Shown: piece after piece, positions 32,210 through 41,976 of the stretch
How the letters are laid out: each line of letters opens with the position of its first letter
Numbering within the stretch: position 1 is the first letter of the stretch
From: Blastocladiella emersonii ATCC 22665
Lineage: Eukaryota > Blastocladiomycota > Blastocladiomycetes > Blastocladiales > Blastocladiaceae
DNA: 64,000 bases
Assembly: GCA_025594325.1 (NCBI GenBank)
Contig: JANHCV010000001.1
Span: 3,224,001-3,288,000, forward strand
Direction: 5' to 3'
Program-made: the position numbers and the translations under genes
The notes under the pieces: generated by a model
The model's input: only the letters and a program-made list of their open reading frames with translations
The model's database searches: none
What the model was told of the DNA's origin: nothing

Positions 32210-33421
32210 GCAGCGTCTGGTCGGCCAACAACCCCGAGTAGTTTGCAGCCGTGAGCGGGTTTGGACAGGAAACCCGTCGTCGCGGTGAGCCGTTGGCTTA
32301 GTCGGGATGCTGGGTGGGGCACATCCCGCAAGAGCACACGGCCGCCGAAGACGAGCACCCTGAGCCTGCGCGGGTGGAAAGCGACGGGGCTCGCTCGCGC
32401 TGGTGCGCATGTTCTCGCGACCGCGCTCCGAGAGGCGGTTCAGTCGCGCCCCCGCGAACGCGTGCGGATCACGACACCGAGACTTGACTAAATCGCAAGG
32501 TATTTTCCGCAAGTCCGCGTGCCCATTTAAACGACTCTATGCTGACTCAAGGCTCCATTTGTCTCACGTCGCCCTGTTGGGTTGCGGCGGCCCGCGTCAC
32601 ACGCTGTGCTGCGTTACGGCGATGCCCTCAAGCAGAAGCAGCGGGCACTCTATACCACTCATTCTTCGTCAAGCCAACCGGATCAGACGTGTGGGTGTCG
32701 GACGCTATTGCGGCAAAGGCGTTCGAGGTTGTGGCGCTCAACTGCCCGCCAACCGTCTCCCAAAGGCGCGCGCTCGGCGCCGCGTGTGTAAGGCGTGGGT
32801 TGCTCTCGCACACCTCAAGGCGCGCTGGAGCAGCTGGCGCAGTCCTAGGATCCGACTGGTGTGTGACGCGCCCCTTTCCCCCGTCGAGCAGAACTAAGTT
32901 GTTCGGCGGAATGTGGAGGGGACGAGGGTACCGGCGCCCGCCCCTTTTGCTTCCGCATCGTTTGCTGCGCTCCACCTCTATAATTTTTCTTTTTGCTTGG
33001 TTATCGGGCGACTTTCAAGCGGCACCGATGGATCATCATCTCATCTCATCTCATCTCGCGCAAGCCAAGTTGAGAGGTCCCTCGAAACGCTCTGCGAACG
33101 GCGGGACGGTCCGCAAGCCGTCCCGCCCTTTGCTCGGCTGCCGGGTCACCACCACGTCCAGCGAACCATCACCGGACGCGTCAAGGGCGCGCGGTGATCG
33201 TTACGATCAACGCCTGCGAGCCGCAAGACGCGTCCGAAACTCGACGCGCGCGCGGCGAGGTCGGCGCGAGACAGTCGGTCACGTGCGCGGCGCGAGACAC
33301 TTGGTCAGGTGACGCGCGCGCCGACGCGCTCTCGCCCCTGCCCGTCGCGCTTTTCTTCGCCCCGCGCCTCCCGCTGCTTGCTACGGGTTGATATCGCCCA
33401 GCCGACTGCCACGTAAACTTC
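32210..33421. other. Gene-free outer part of Palindrome 2, left arm
   Basis: 1.2 kb without a recognised gene, lower in GC than the rest of the window. Contains a tcatc microsatellite at 33036-33057. It is presumably the promoter side of the LRR-like gene and is duplicated exactly at 39971-41182. Confidence 0.5.
33036..33057 (+). repeat. Pentanucleotide microsatellite (tcatc)n
   Basis: Four consecutive tcatc units, mirrored at about 40335-40356. Confidence 0.85.
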
Positions 33422-35124
33422 ATGCACTTGAACGAGACCATGCTGCCGAAACTTTGTGTGCCAGCCATTGTCGAGAACATCCTCGTCCGCGCCGTCCACC
33501 TCCACCCCGACGAGCGGGACTACCAGGGCATGGCCGAGTACGCGCGCGTCATGCCCGAGTCCAGGATCCCGCGCGTCGTGCGCGCCATCTTTGCCCGCGT
33601 CCCTTACTTGAGTCCGGTCAAGGCAACCGCCCGCGGGCACGCCGCGGCGCTCCAGAAGCTGGCCGGGTTCCGCCGGTTTGGCTGCCCCATGGGTGGGCTC
33701 GAAAGGGCCGTCGAGGACGGGCACCTGTCGACCCTCGAGTTCTGGCGCGGCTCGCCTTCGCTCAAGCGCATCCTGCGCACGCAACGGGTCATCTCTTGGA
33801 GCCCGGCCGCTCGCGTCGCGCTTGGGATCGACCTGGACTGCTCGCGCGGCGCGGACGCCATGGTACGTTTGGCCGCCACCACCGCGCGCCTTTTTCATGC
33901 CCCGCGCCCTCCCACCCACCCATCCGCTCACGCTGTGTCCTCCGTTGCGACTAGATCCATCCGCCGGCCGACTACGACGTGGCAATCGACAGCATCTGCT
34001 CGGGCGTGGCGACGGGCGCCGTCACCGAGCTCATTCTCACGCACCGCGCCATCTCGCTCGCCGGGATCCACTCGCTCAACGAGGCTATGGCGAGCCCGAC
34101 GCAGGCGCTCACGTCCATTACGGTCGACGCCTGCACCATTGACCTGCCGCGCCTCCTTGCTTTCCGCTTCCCGCCATCAGTCACGGCCGTCTCGATCGCG
34201 AGCCCGTGGCTCAAGCCCGTGTTGGGCCAGCGCTACCCGACCACCGCCGCCACCGCGGCGGCGCCAGCAGCTGTACGGTGGCCCGCCAACCTGTCGTCGC
34301 TCTCGCTCTCGCTCATGAAGCTTTGGGACGCCACGGTCCCGTACCTCGTCCCGCACTTCCCGCCCACACTCTCAGCCCTTCATCTTTCGAACTGTCGCAT
34401 GCAGGATCCAGCTCTTGCCGCACTACTGCGCGCCATTCCGCACCTCGCGTCGCTCAGCCTGCGGGATGTCAGTTTGGACTACCCGCGCCTCGTCAAGGTG
34501 TTTGCGTGCTTGCCGCCGTCGCTCGTGTCGCTGGACATTTCGGGCGCCAAGCTGATTGTCCACGCCAAGGCCGCTTTGCCGATCTGGCAGTTCCCGCCCG
34601 ACCTCCTCGACCTCACGTTCACGGCTACCGCTTTCGAACGCCGTGGGTTGGATGCCCTCGCCACCTCTCTTCCAACCAAGCTTCGGACCTTGGAGATCAC
34701 TCGCTGCGATTTTGGGCCCCTGTCAACCGAGGCCGCCCTCACCACGTTAACGTCGGCTCTGCCGGCGTCGATCAAGTGCCTCGCGCTCGGCGGGTACGAC
34801 TTGAGCAAGCGCAGCACCCTGGTCCAAAGTCTCGCTGGTAAGCTCCCAGCAGAGCTCGAAAAGCTCGCACTTCCACGGTGCCGTGTCTCGCGAGACGCAT
34901 CCAGCGACCTGATTGCGAAACTGCCAGCTACGCTTCGCTACCTGGACCTTTCCACGGCCGAAATCACGAATCGCGGCGCGCGGCTGCTCAGTAACCGCCT
35001 TGGTTCGCAGCTCGGGACGCTCATCCTGGACCGCAGCACCGTTGACGCGGGAGCCGTCGCAAGGCTCACGGCCGACTTTCCGCACACGGTCCTTGATTGG
35101 AGAAATGATGCGGACGCCAACTGA
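33422..35124 (+). CDS. Leucine-rich-repeat-like protein, left-arm copy
   Basis: Exons 33422-33862 and 33955-35124 join in phase 0 to 536 residues. Residues 1-150 form a helical N-terminal module (VENILVRAVHLHPDE, YARVMPESRIPRVVRAIF) of a kind seen in F-box/LRR-type fungal proteins, without a clear F-box. Residues 150-530 contain irregular leucine-rich repeats (LHLSNCRMQDPALAALL, LRYLDLSTAEITNRGARLL) with a period of about 24 residues, like the RNI/AMN1 type. The function is not known; such proteins are often ubiquitin-ligase adaptors. A paralog lies at 54.2-56.3 kb and an identical inverted copy at 38268-39970. The two palindromic copies point towards each other. Confidence 0.75.
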
Positions 35125-35255
35125 GTGTGATCAATATTCAGGAATCTTGGCACCGAGCCCAGCGGCGCGTGCGTACCTCGCGAGCTTGTTTGGATCTACG
35201 TGTTTATGGTGGGGATACAGTGAATGTGAATTTATTTTCATGACAGAAAGCAAAA

Positions 35256-35465
35256 CTATTGCTGGTCGTCGTTGTGGATCATCAAAGCCACGGAGCACTC
35301 GAAGTCAGGCGCACTGAGTGCCAGGCCGAACGAGTCCATGCCGCTGCTGCACACCGGGCACGCGGGGGCAACGAGGACGTGATTGAGCTTCGGCCGCAGC
35401 GACGCGTAGAGTGCGCGCCTGAAGCGCGGGTCGGTTCCGGGCACCGGCTCCGCGAGGGTACGCAA
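35256..35465 (-). pseudogene. Isolated tail of a DUF4470-associated gene in the left arm
   Basis: Seventy codons (TLAEPVPGTDPRFRRALYAS..CPVCSSGMDSFG) equal the end of the frame at 37838-38136 in the right arm. Here the rest of the gene is missing: the palindrome's inner edge cuts it off. It includes one CPVC motif and ends in IHNDDQQ. Confidence 0.7.
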
Positions 35466-35489
35466 TGCGTCGGCAGAGAGCGGCGTGAT

Positions 35490-35849
35490 GGCTTCGCTAA
35501 GCTGGGCTCTCCCTTAACACCAACTGACATTTACTCCCATGAACCTACGTATAGACTCGCGTACCCGATCGTCGCGCGCGCCTTTGCGCGGATCGCGGCG
35601 CAGGTTCACCGCAGCAGCGTGGTCCGCGCGCTGGCGCAGCGCGAGCACGACGCGGCGTGTATCCGGCTCGCGGCGCTGCAGTGCGAGTCCGCGGTCGTCG
35701 AGGATCGCACGCTGTGCCCCGTGTGCGGCAAGCGGATCGGCAACAGCGCCATTGTCACGTCGGCGCGGTCGCCGGCCAGCGTCGTCCACTTTGCGTGCGC
35801 AACCACGGCGTCGGCTTCAGGTACGGCGGTGGGTCGCAGGAGGATGTGA
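35490..35849 (+). pseudogene. VPS39 C-terminal fragment with internal deletion
   Basis: The frame from about 35556 to 35849 equals the last 97 residues of VPS39, including the Vps39-2 zinc motif (CPVCGKRIGNSA). The preceding 65 bp correspond to the last VPS39 intron but are only about 75 percent identical. Between them about 165 bp of the source exon (codons for VREAQSHH to DPEAH) are missing. The junction lies at a shared ctcg, which suggests a microhomology deletion. Confidence 0.9.
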
Positions 35850-36752
35850 GCGAGTGTTGGACATCAATCAAGCGTTTTTGACCCAACGCGTGGTGCGAGC
35901 GGTTGTGGAGCGGGTGACTTGGGCGCCCGTGAGTTTGCACTACGAGTAATTAACAACGCATGAAAGCTTAGCAGGCGCATCAGCTTACATGGCTTCTGCA
36001 ACCGTATATACTTGATGGGCAGGCGAGAACCAGGGTGAGACGTGTCATGATTTCACGTGAGTGGCGGAACGCGTGCGGCGCCGGTTCCCACGCGTCGCGT
36101 CGCGACATCCGCATCCTCTCCTCTCTGCCCCTACTGCCTCACTCTCACATGCAACCTAGACCATGAATTTGCCCGCAACTGGTGGCAATAGATCTGCTAT
36201 TATGGACAACCGCGCGCCGGCGTATTTTCCGGCGCTCGTGACGTGCCGCACACAGTACCGCGGCAACCGCGTCAATCGGTTTCGCCCGTTCCGCAACCAA
36301 GCACCGCGCGACCTCTTCTTCTTCATGTCGCACGAATCGGCCACGCGCACCGAACTGCGCGCTCTCGTGTGCGGCTGTGGCGATCTGGCCGAGGTCGCCC
36401 GGACCGTGTGCGAGGCCGCAGCGTGGGGGAGCAAGCAAAACCTTTCATTCACTCTCAACGACTGGCAGCCCGAAGTCCTTGCGCGCAACATGCTCATTCT
36501 CCATGCGCTCGCGTTCTCGCCTGCTGACGAGGCCGACTTGCCGACTCTCACTCGCAACGTTGGCCAGCTGCGGTACTCGCACTTTCTCGATCCAGTCGTT
36601 CCTGAGTTTTGGAACGTCCAGATGCGCGCGCTTGCATCGCACCAAGGAGTGGGTGTGCGGTGCTCCCGCTGAGTCGCCCCTCAAGGTTACCGATGAATCG
36701 ACCCAGCGCGAGCTGCGCCGCTGCTGGCGCGCGTGGCTCGAGATCGATTGGA
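35556..36752 (+). repeat. Inverted repeat 3, left copy (about 1.2 kb)
   Basis: Each position x pairs with 96102-x, giving 59350-60546. The non-coding 300 bp between the VPS39 tail and the DUF4470 start are identical, while the DUF4470 part has a few substitutions and two 2-bp insertions. Confidence 0.93.
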
Positions 36753-38136
36753 CCGTCGACAAGGTGCTCGAGGAGCGCGCTCGGTACCACCACCTCTCAG
36801 TTTCTTCCGCCGATCCACCATCCAGCCCGAATGTCTCGAGCTCGGTGTCTCCTTTCACGGACCAACTGAACGCGCAGTACCGAGGTGTGCTCACGGGCGC
36901 CCAATGAGCGCGGACCGCGTGCTCCATCGAGCGCCTTGCCGAGTCGAACGCCTTCACGCAGGATTCGGCCCCTATTGTCAAACCAACGTACCTCGCCCTG
37001 GCCATCGACAACGAGCCGTACTACGCTGTCGACTCAGACTGCATGCCAACCAACGCTTTCAATCTGCTTCTTGGCCGCGGGCTTCCCGAGTCGGCGATGT
37101 TGGGCGTGCTCGGCGACTGGATCACTGTGCTATACGCTGGCTTGACGGGAAGTCATGTACGCGTCGTCGTTGTCAGTTGTGGCCACGCAATCACAGACAT
37201 GGGGCGAATCATCGCCGATCCGACAGCGTACTTTGACGTCTTGGACGCCAACAACCTTGCGGATTCCTGCGGGTTGGTCAGCGTGCTTGTCCACGGATCG
37301 CCGCTGCTCCGCTCTACCGACACCGACACCGACACGCACTCGGAGCCCGCGCGCCTGCTGACTTAATCAAAGGCAATGGCGGCTGGGGACGATTCGTATA
37401 ATGACCTTGACGCGCACCTGCAGCACGTGGCGGGCCTTCCGCACGCGGCCCTCCCGGCCTTCTTTGGTGTCCCCCTTGCCGAATGGTCGATCCCCAACCG
37501 CTCGCCGACGTGGTATCAAGGTGCCGCTTGGGCTCTAGATCACCTCAATGCCAGCCCAACGCCCTACCTTACGTTCGTAAGGCAGGCTCCGCCGACCGTG
37601 CCGACGTATTTGGACCAATCGCGGTTTTTCATCGACGCGCAGGTCGCTTGCGTCCGCCAGTTCTCCACGTCGAAGGTGAACGGTGCGCTTCTGCTGGTAT
37701 ACTCCTCAGCGTGAGCATGAGCGCCGTTAACATTTGGTTTGCACTGAGGCGAGCGACTGCTGCGCTCTCATCTTCATCGATCGCGGTGTCCTGCTTCCCT
37801 CGGCCGGCCCGGGCATGATCCCGACGCCTGGCCGCGAGTGCAAATCTCGAATCGCAGGCGATTGCGGGTCGGATGGCTGTCCGCGAGCTCCCGGCCGGCT
37901 CCAACACCCCGCTTTCTGCCGCCACATTGCGTACCCTCGCGGAGCCGGTGCCCGGAACCGACCCGCGCTTCAGGCGCGCACTCTACGCGTCGCTGCGGCC
38001 GAAGCTCAATCACGTCCTCGTTGCCCCCGCGTGCCCGGTGTGCAGCAGCGGCATGGACTCGTTCGGCCTGGCACTCAGTGCGCCTGACTTCGAGTGCTCC
38101 GTGGCTTTGATGATCCACAACGACGACCAGCAATAG
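36163..38136 (+). pseudogene. DUF4470 (MYND-associated) family gene, frame-broken
   Basis: The frame at 36163-36672 shows the DUF4470 pattern: MSHESATRTELRALVCGCGDL..VCEAA..SFTLNDWQPEVLARNML. Further downstream in other frames are DSDCMPTNAFNLLLGRGLPES (about 37025-37090) and FDVLDANNLADSCGLVSVLV (about 37225-37290), both typical of this fungal family, then a tail with CPVCSSGMDSFG ending at 38136. Compared with the copy at 59 kb there are two 2-bp insertions near 36625-36645 (net +4), which shift the frame. The shifts between later segments could be introns, but the early one cannot. The family function is not known; members often carry MYND zinc fingers, which I do not see here. Confidence 0.65.
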
Positions 38137-41100
38137 TTTTGCTTTCTGTCATGAAAATAAATTCACATTCACTGTATCCCCACCATAAACACGTAGATCC
38201 AAACAAGCTCGCGAGGTACGCACGCGCCGCTGGGCTCGGTGCCAAGATTCCTGAATATTGATCACACTCAGTTGGCGTCCGCATCATTTCTCCAATCAAG
38301 GACCGTGTGCGGAAAGTCGGCCGTGAGCCTTGCGACGGCTCCCGCGTCAACGGTGCTGCGGTCCAGGATGAGCGTCCCGAGCTGCGAACCAAGGCGGTTA
38401 CTGAGCAGCCGCGCGCCGCGATTCGTGATTTCGGCCGTGGAAAGGTCCAGGTAGCGAAGCGTAGCTGGCAGTTTCGCAATCAGGTCGCTGGATGCGTCTC
38501 GCGAGACACGGCACCGTGGAAGTGCGAGCTTTTCGAGCTCTGCTGGGAGCTTACCAGCGAGACTTTGGACCAGGGTGCTGCGCTTGCTCAAGTCGTACCC
38601 GCCGAGCGCGAGGCACTTGATCGACGCCGGCAGAGCCGACGTTAACGTGGTGAGGGCGGCCTCGGTTGACAGGGGCCCAAAATCGCAGCGAGTGATCTCC
38701 AAGGTCCGAAGCTTGGTTGGAAGAGAGGTGGCGAGGGCATCCAACCCACGGCGTTCGAAAGCGGTAGCCGTGAACGTGAGGTCGAGGAGGTCGGGCGGGA
38801 ACTGCCAGATCGGCAAAGCGGCCTTGGCGTGGACAATCAGCTTGGCGCCCGAAATGTCCAGCGACACGAGCGACGGCGGCAAGCACGCAAACACCTTGAC
38901 GAGGCGCGGGTAGTCCAAACTGACATCCCGCAGGCTGAGCGACGCGAGGTGCGGAATGGCGCGCAGTAGTGCGGCAAGAGCTGGATCCTGCATGCGACAG
39001 TTCGAAAGATGAAGGGCTGAGAGTGTGGGCGGGAAGTGCGGGACGAGGTACGGGACCGTGGCGTCCCAAAGCTTCATGAGCGAGAGCGAGAGCGACGACA
39101 GGTTGGCGGGCCACCGTACAGCTGCTGGCGCCGCCGCGGTGGCGGCGGTGGTCGGGTAGCGCTGGCCCAACACGGGCTTGAGCCACGGGCTCGCGATCGA
39201 GACGGCCGTGACTGATGGCGGGAAGCGGAAAGCAAGGAGGCGCGGCAGGTCAATGGTGCAGGCGTCGACCGTAATGGACGTGAGCGCCTGCGTCGGGCTC
39301 GCCATAGCCTCGTTGAGCGAGTGGATCCCGGCGAGCGAGATGGCGCGGTGCGTGAGAATGAGCTCGGTGACGGCGCCCGTCGCCACGCCCGAGCAGATGC
39401 TGTCGATTGCCACGTCGTAGTCGGCCGGCGGATGGATCTAGTCGCAACGGAGGACACAGCGTGAGCGGATGGGTGGGTGGGAGGGCGCGGGGCATGAAAA
39501 AGGCGCGCGGTGGTGGCGGCCAAACGTACCATGGCGTCCGCGCCGCGCGAGCAGTCCAGGTCGATCCCAAGCGCGACGCGAGCGGCCGGGCTCCAAGAGA
39601 TGACCCGTTGCGTGCGCAGGATGCGCTTGAGCGAAGGCGAGCCGCGCCAGAACTCGAGGGTCGACAGGTGCCCGTCCTCGACGGCCCTTTCGAGCCCACC
39701 CATGGGGCAGCCAAACCGGCGGAACCCGGCCAGCTTCTGGAGCGCCGCGGCGTGCCCGCGGGCGGTTGCCTTGACCGGACTCAAGTAAGGGACGCGGGCA
39801 AAGATGGCGCGCACGACGCGCGGGATCCTGGACTCGGGCATGACGCGCGCGTACTCGGCCATGCCCTGGTAGTCCCGCTCGTCGGGGTGGAGGTGGACGG
39901 CGCGGACGAGGATGTTCTCGACAATGGCTGGCACACAAAGTTTCGGCAGCATGGTCTCGTTCAAGTGCATGAAGTTTACGTGGCAGTCGGCTGGGCGATA
40001 TCAACCCGTAGCAAGCAGCGGGAGGCGCGGGGCGAAGAAAAGCGCGACGGGCAGGGGCGAGAGCGCGTCGGCGCGCGCGTCACCTGACCAAGTGTCTCGC
40101 GCCGCGCACGTGACCGACTGTCTCGCGCCGACCTCGCCGCGCGCGCGTCGAGTTTCGGACGCGTCTTGCGGCTCGCAGGCGTTGATCGTAACGATCACCG
40201 CGCGCCCTTGACGCGTCCGGTGATGGTTCGCTGGACGTGGTGGTGACCCGGCAGCCGAGCAAAGGGCGGGACGGCTTGCGGACCGTCCCGCCGTTCGCAG
40301 AGCGTTTCGAGGGACCTCTCAACTTGGCTTGCGCGAGATGAGATGAGATGAGATGATGATCCATCGGTGCCGCTTGAAAGTCGCCCGATAACCAAGCAAA
40401 AAGAAAAATTATAGAGGTGGAGCGCAGCAAACGATGCGGAAGCAAAAGGGGCGGGCGCCGGTACCCTCGTCCCCTCCACATTCCGCCGAACAACTTAGTT
40501 CTGCTCGACGGGGGAAAGGGGCGCGTCACACACCAGTCGGATCCTAGGACTGCGCCAGCTGCTCCAGCGCGCCTTGAGGTGTGCGAGAGCAACCCACGCC
40601 TTACACACGCGGCGCCGAGCGCGCGCCTTTGGGAGACGGTTGGCGGGCAGTTGAGCGCCACAACCTCGAACGCCTTTGCCGCAATAGCGTCCGACACCCA
40701 CACGTCTGATCCGGTTGGCTTGACGAAGAATGAGTGGTATAGAGTGCCCGCTGCTTCTGCTTGAGGGCATCGCCGTAACGCAGCACAGCGTGTGACGCGG
40801 GCCGCCGCAACCCAACAGGGCGACGTGAGACAAATGGAGCCTTGAGTCAGCATAGAGTCGTTTAAATGGGCACGCGGACTTGCGGAAAATACCTTGCGAT
40901 TTAGTCAAGTCTCGGTGTCGTGATCCGCACGCGTTCGCGGGGGCGCGACTGAACCGCCTCTCGGAGCGCGGTCGCGAGAACATGCGCACCAGCGCGAGCG
41001 AGCCCCGTCGCTTTCCACCCGCGCAGGCTCAGGGTGCTCGTCTTCGGCGGCCGTGTGCTCTTGCGGGATGTGCCCCACCCAGCATCCCGACTAAGCCAAC

Positions 41101-41182
41101 GGCTCACCGCGACGACGGGTTTCCTGTCCAAACCCGCTCATGGCTGCAAACTACTCGGGGTTGTTGGCCGACCAGACGCTGA
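37925..41182 (-). repeat. Palindrome 2, right arm (about 3.26 kb)
   Basis: Inverted partner of 32210-35470. At its outer edge near 41182 identity stops abruptly at agcgtctgg (read on the minus strand). Confidence 0.95.
38268..39970 (-). CDS. Leucine-rich-repeat-like protein, right-arm copy
   Basis: Exons 39970-39530 and 39437-38268 give the same 536 residues as the left-arm copy, including an identical 92-nt intron. It is transcribed towards the palindrome centre. Its upstream 1.2 kb is also shared, so both copies should have the same promoter. Read-through of either gene past the spacer would produce an RNA able to fold into a long perfect hairpin. Confidence 0.75.
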
Positions 41183-41976
41183 TGGCAGCCGCGGCGCCCC
41201 TCGTCCTCCCAATGACACACACGCACAACCTTTGCCATAATTTGGAGTGCTGAGACGCAGCTCCGGTGCGGAACGAAGCAATCGAGTGCGCGCGGGACGC
41301 ACCATAGGCATGGTGCGCAAAGGACGCTCTCGATCCATGACCGAGGAATGATTCAAGTGCTGATGGGCGGCAGCTTGCAAGGACCCACCCGCGGGCGGAA
41401 CGGTGGTTACTCGGCGAGCGGCGCTCGGATGGGCGCACGTTCCAGTCAAACATCTCGATCCGTTCCGTAGGCTGCACGAGTGCGAGTGCGAGTGCGAGGG
41501 CGCAAGCAAACCGCACCCGTGAGTACAGCTCGGTTCGGTATCACGGTCTTGAGCCCCTTTTTGAGTCCGCCGAGGTATCCTATCCTATCCCGCCTTGATG
41601 GCCACGCACCCCCCAGCTACGCCGTCAGTCGTCGAGGCCCCAGCATACGTTTCGATCCTTCCTCAACATCTGGCACCGTTAGTGATATCCCAAACCAAAT
41701 CGGCCCTCATATTCAGTCAGTTACTTGTATCCTTGAAGCGACGCGACCCAACGCGGGTCTCGAGACGTCAGCGCGCAATCATCAGATGATGTGCGACTCG
41801 CGCAACATGGGCCAAGTATCGAGTGTTTGAACGTTTATACGTCCTGCGCGAGTTGCTGCGCCACCACCTCCTCTTGCTTGATAGCGCGAATCAATCGTGG
41901 TCGAGTTTGTGTCGAGCGCGATTCTATTCCATCACTCACCGTCACTGGTACTGAGCCAAACCAACCGCTCCATCGC
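41183..41976. other. Gene-free stretch right of Palindrome 2
   Basis: About 0.8 kb of unique sequence, somewhat lower in GC, with a short tatcc repeat near 41576-41588. It precedes the 3' end of the glycosyltransferase gene. No gene recognised. Confidence 0.5.

Larger units (their letters stand above)
32210..35470 (+). repeat. Palindrome 2, left arm (about 3.26 kb)
   Basis: Each position x pairs with 73392-x in the right arm. The proteins encoded in both arms are the same in every frame compared, and only isolated base changes were seen (for example near 32252). At the inner end identity decays gradually after about 35465. Carries about 1.2 kb of upstream DNA, a complete LRR-like gene and the last 70 codons of a DUF4470-associated frame. 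Confidence 0.95.
35471..37924. other. Spacer of Palindrome 2 (2.45 kb)
   Basis: Not unique DNA. It consists of a VPS39 tail fragment (35490-35849) followed by a broken DUF4470 gene. Of this, 35556-36752 is an inverted near-exact copy of 59350-60546. Confidence 0.85.

Noticed and set aside
21388-41182. Transposon or insertion element with terminal inverted repeats
   Set aside because: The arms contain ordinary-looking genes, no transposase or reverse transcriptase was seen, and no target-site duplication is evident at the outer edges.
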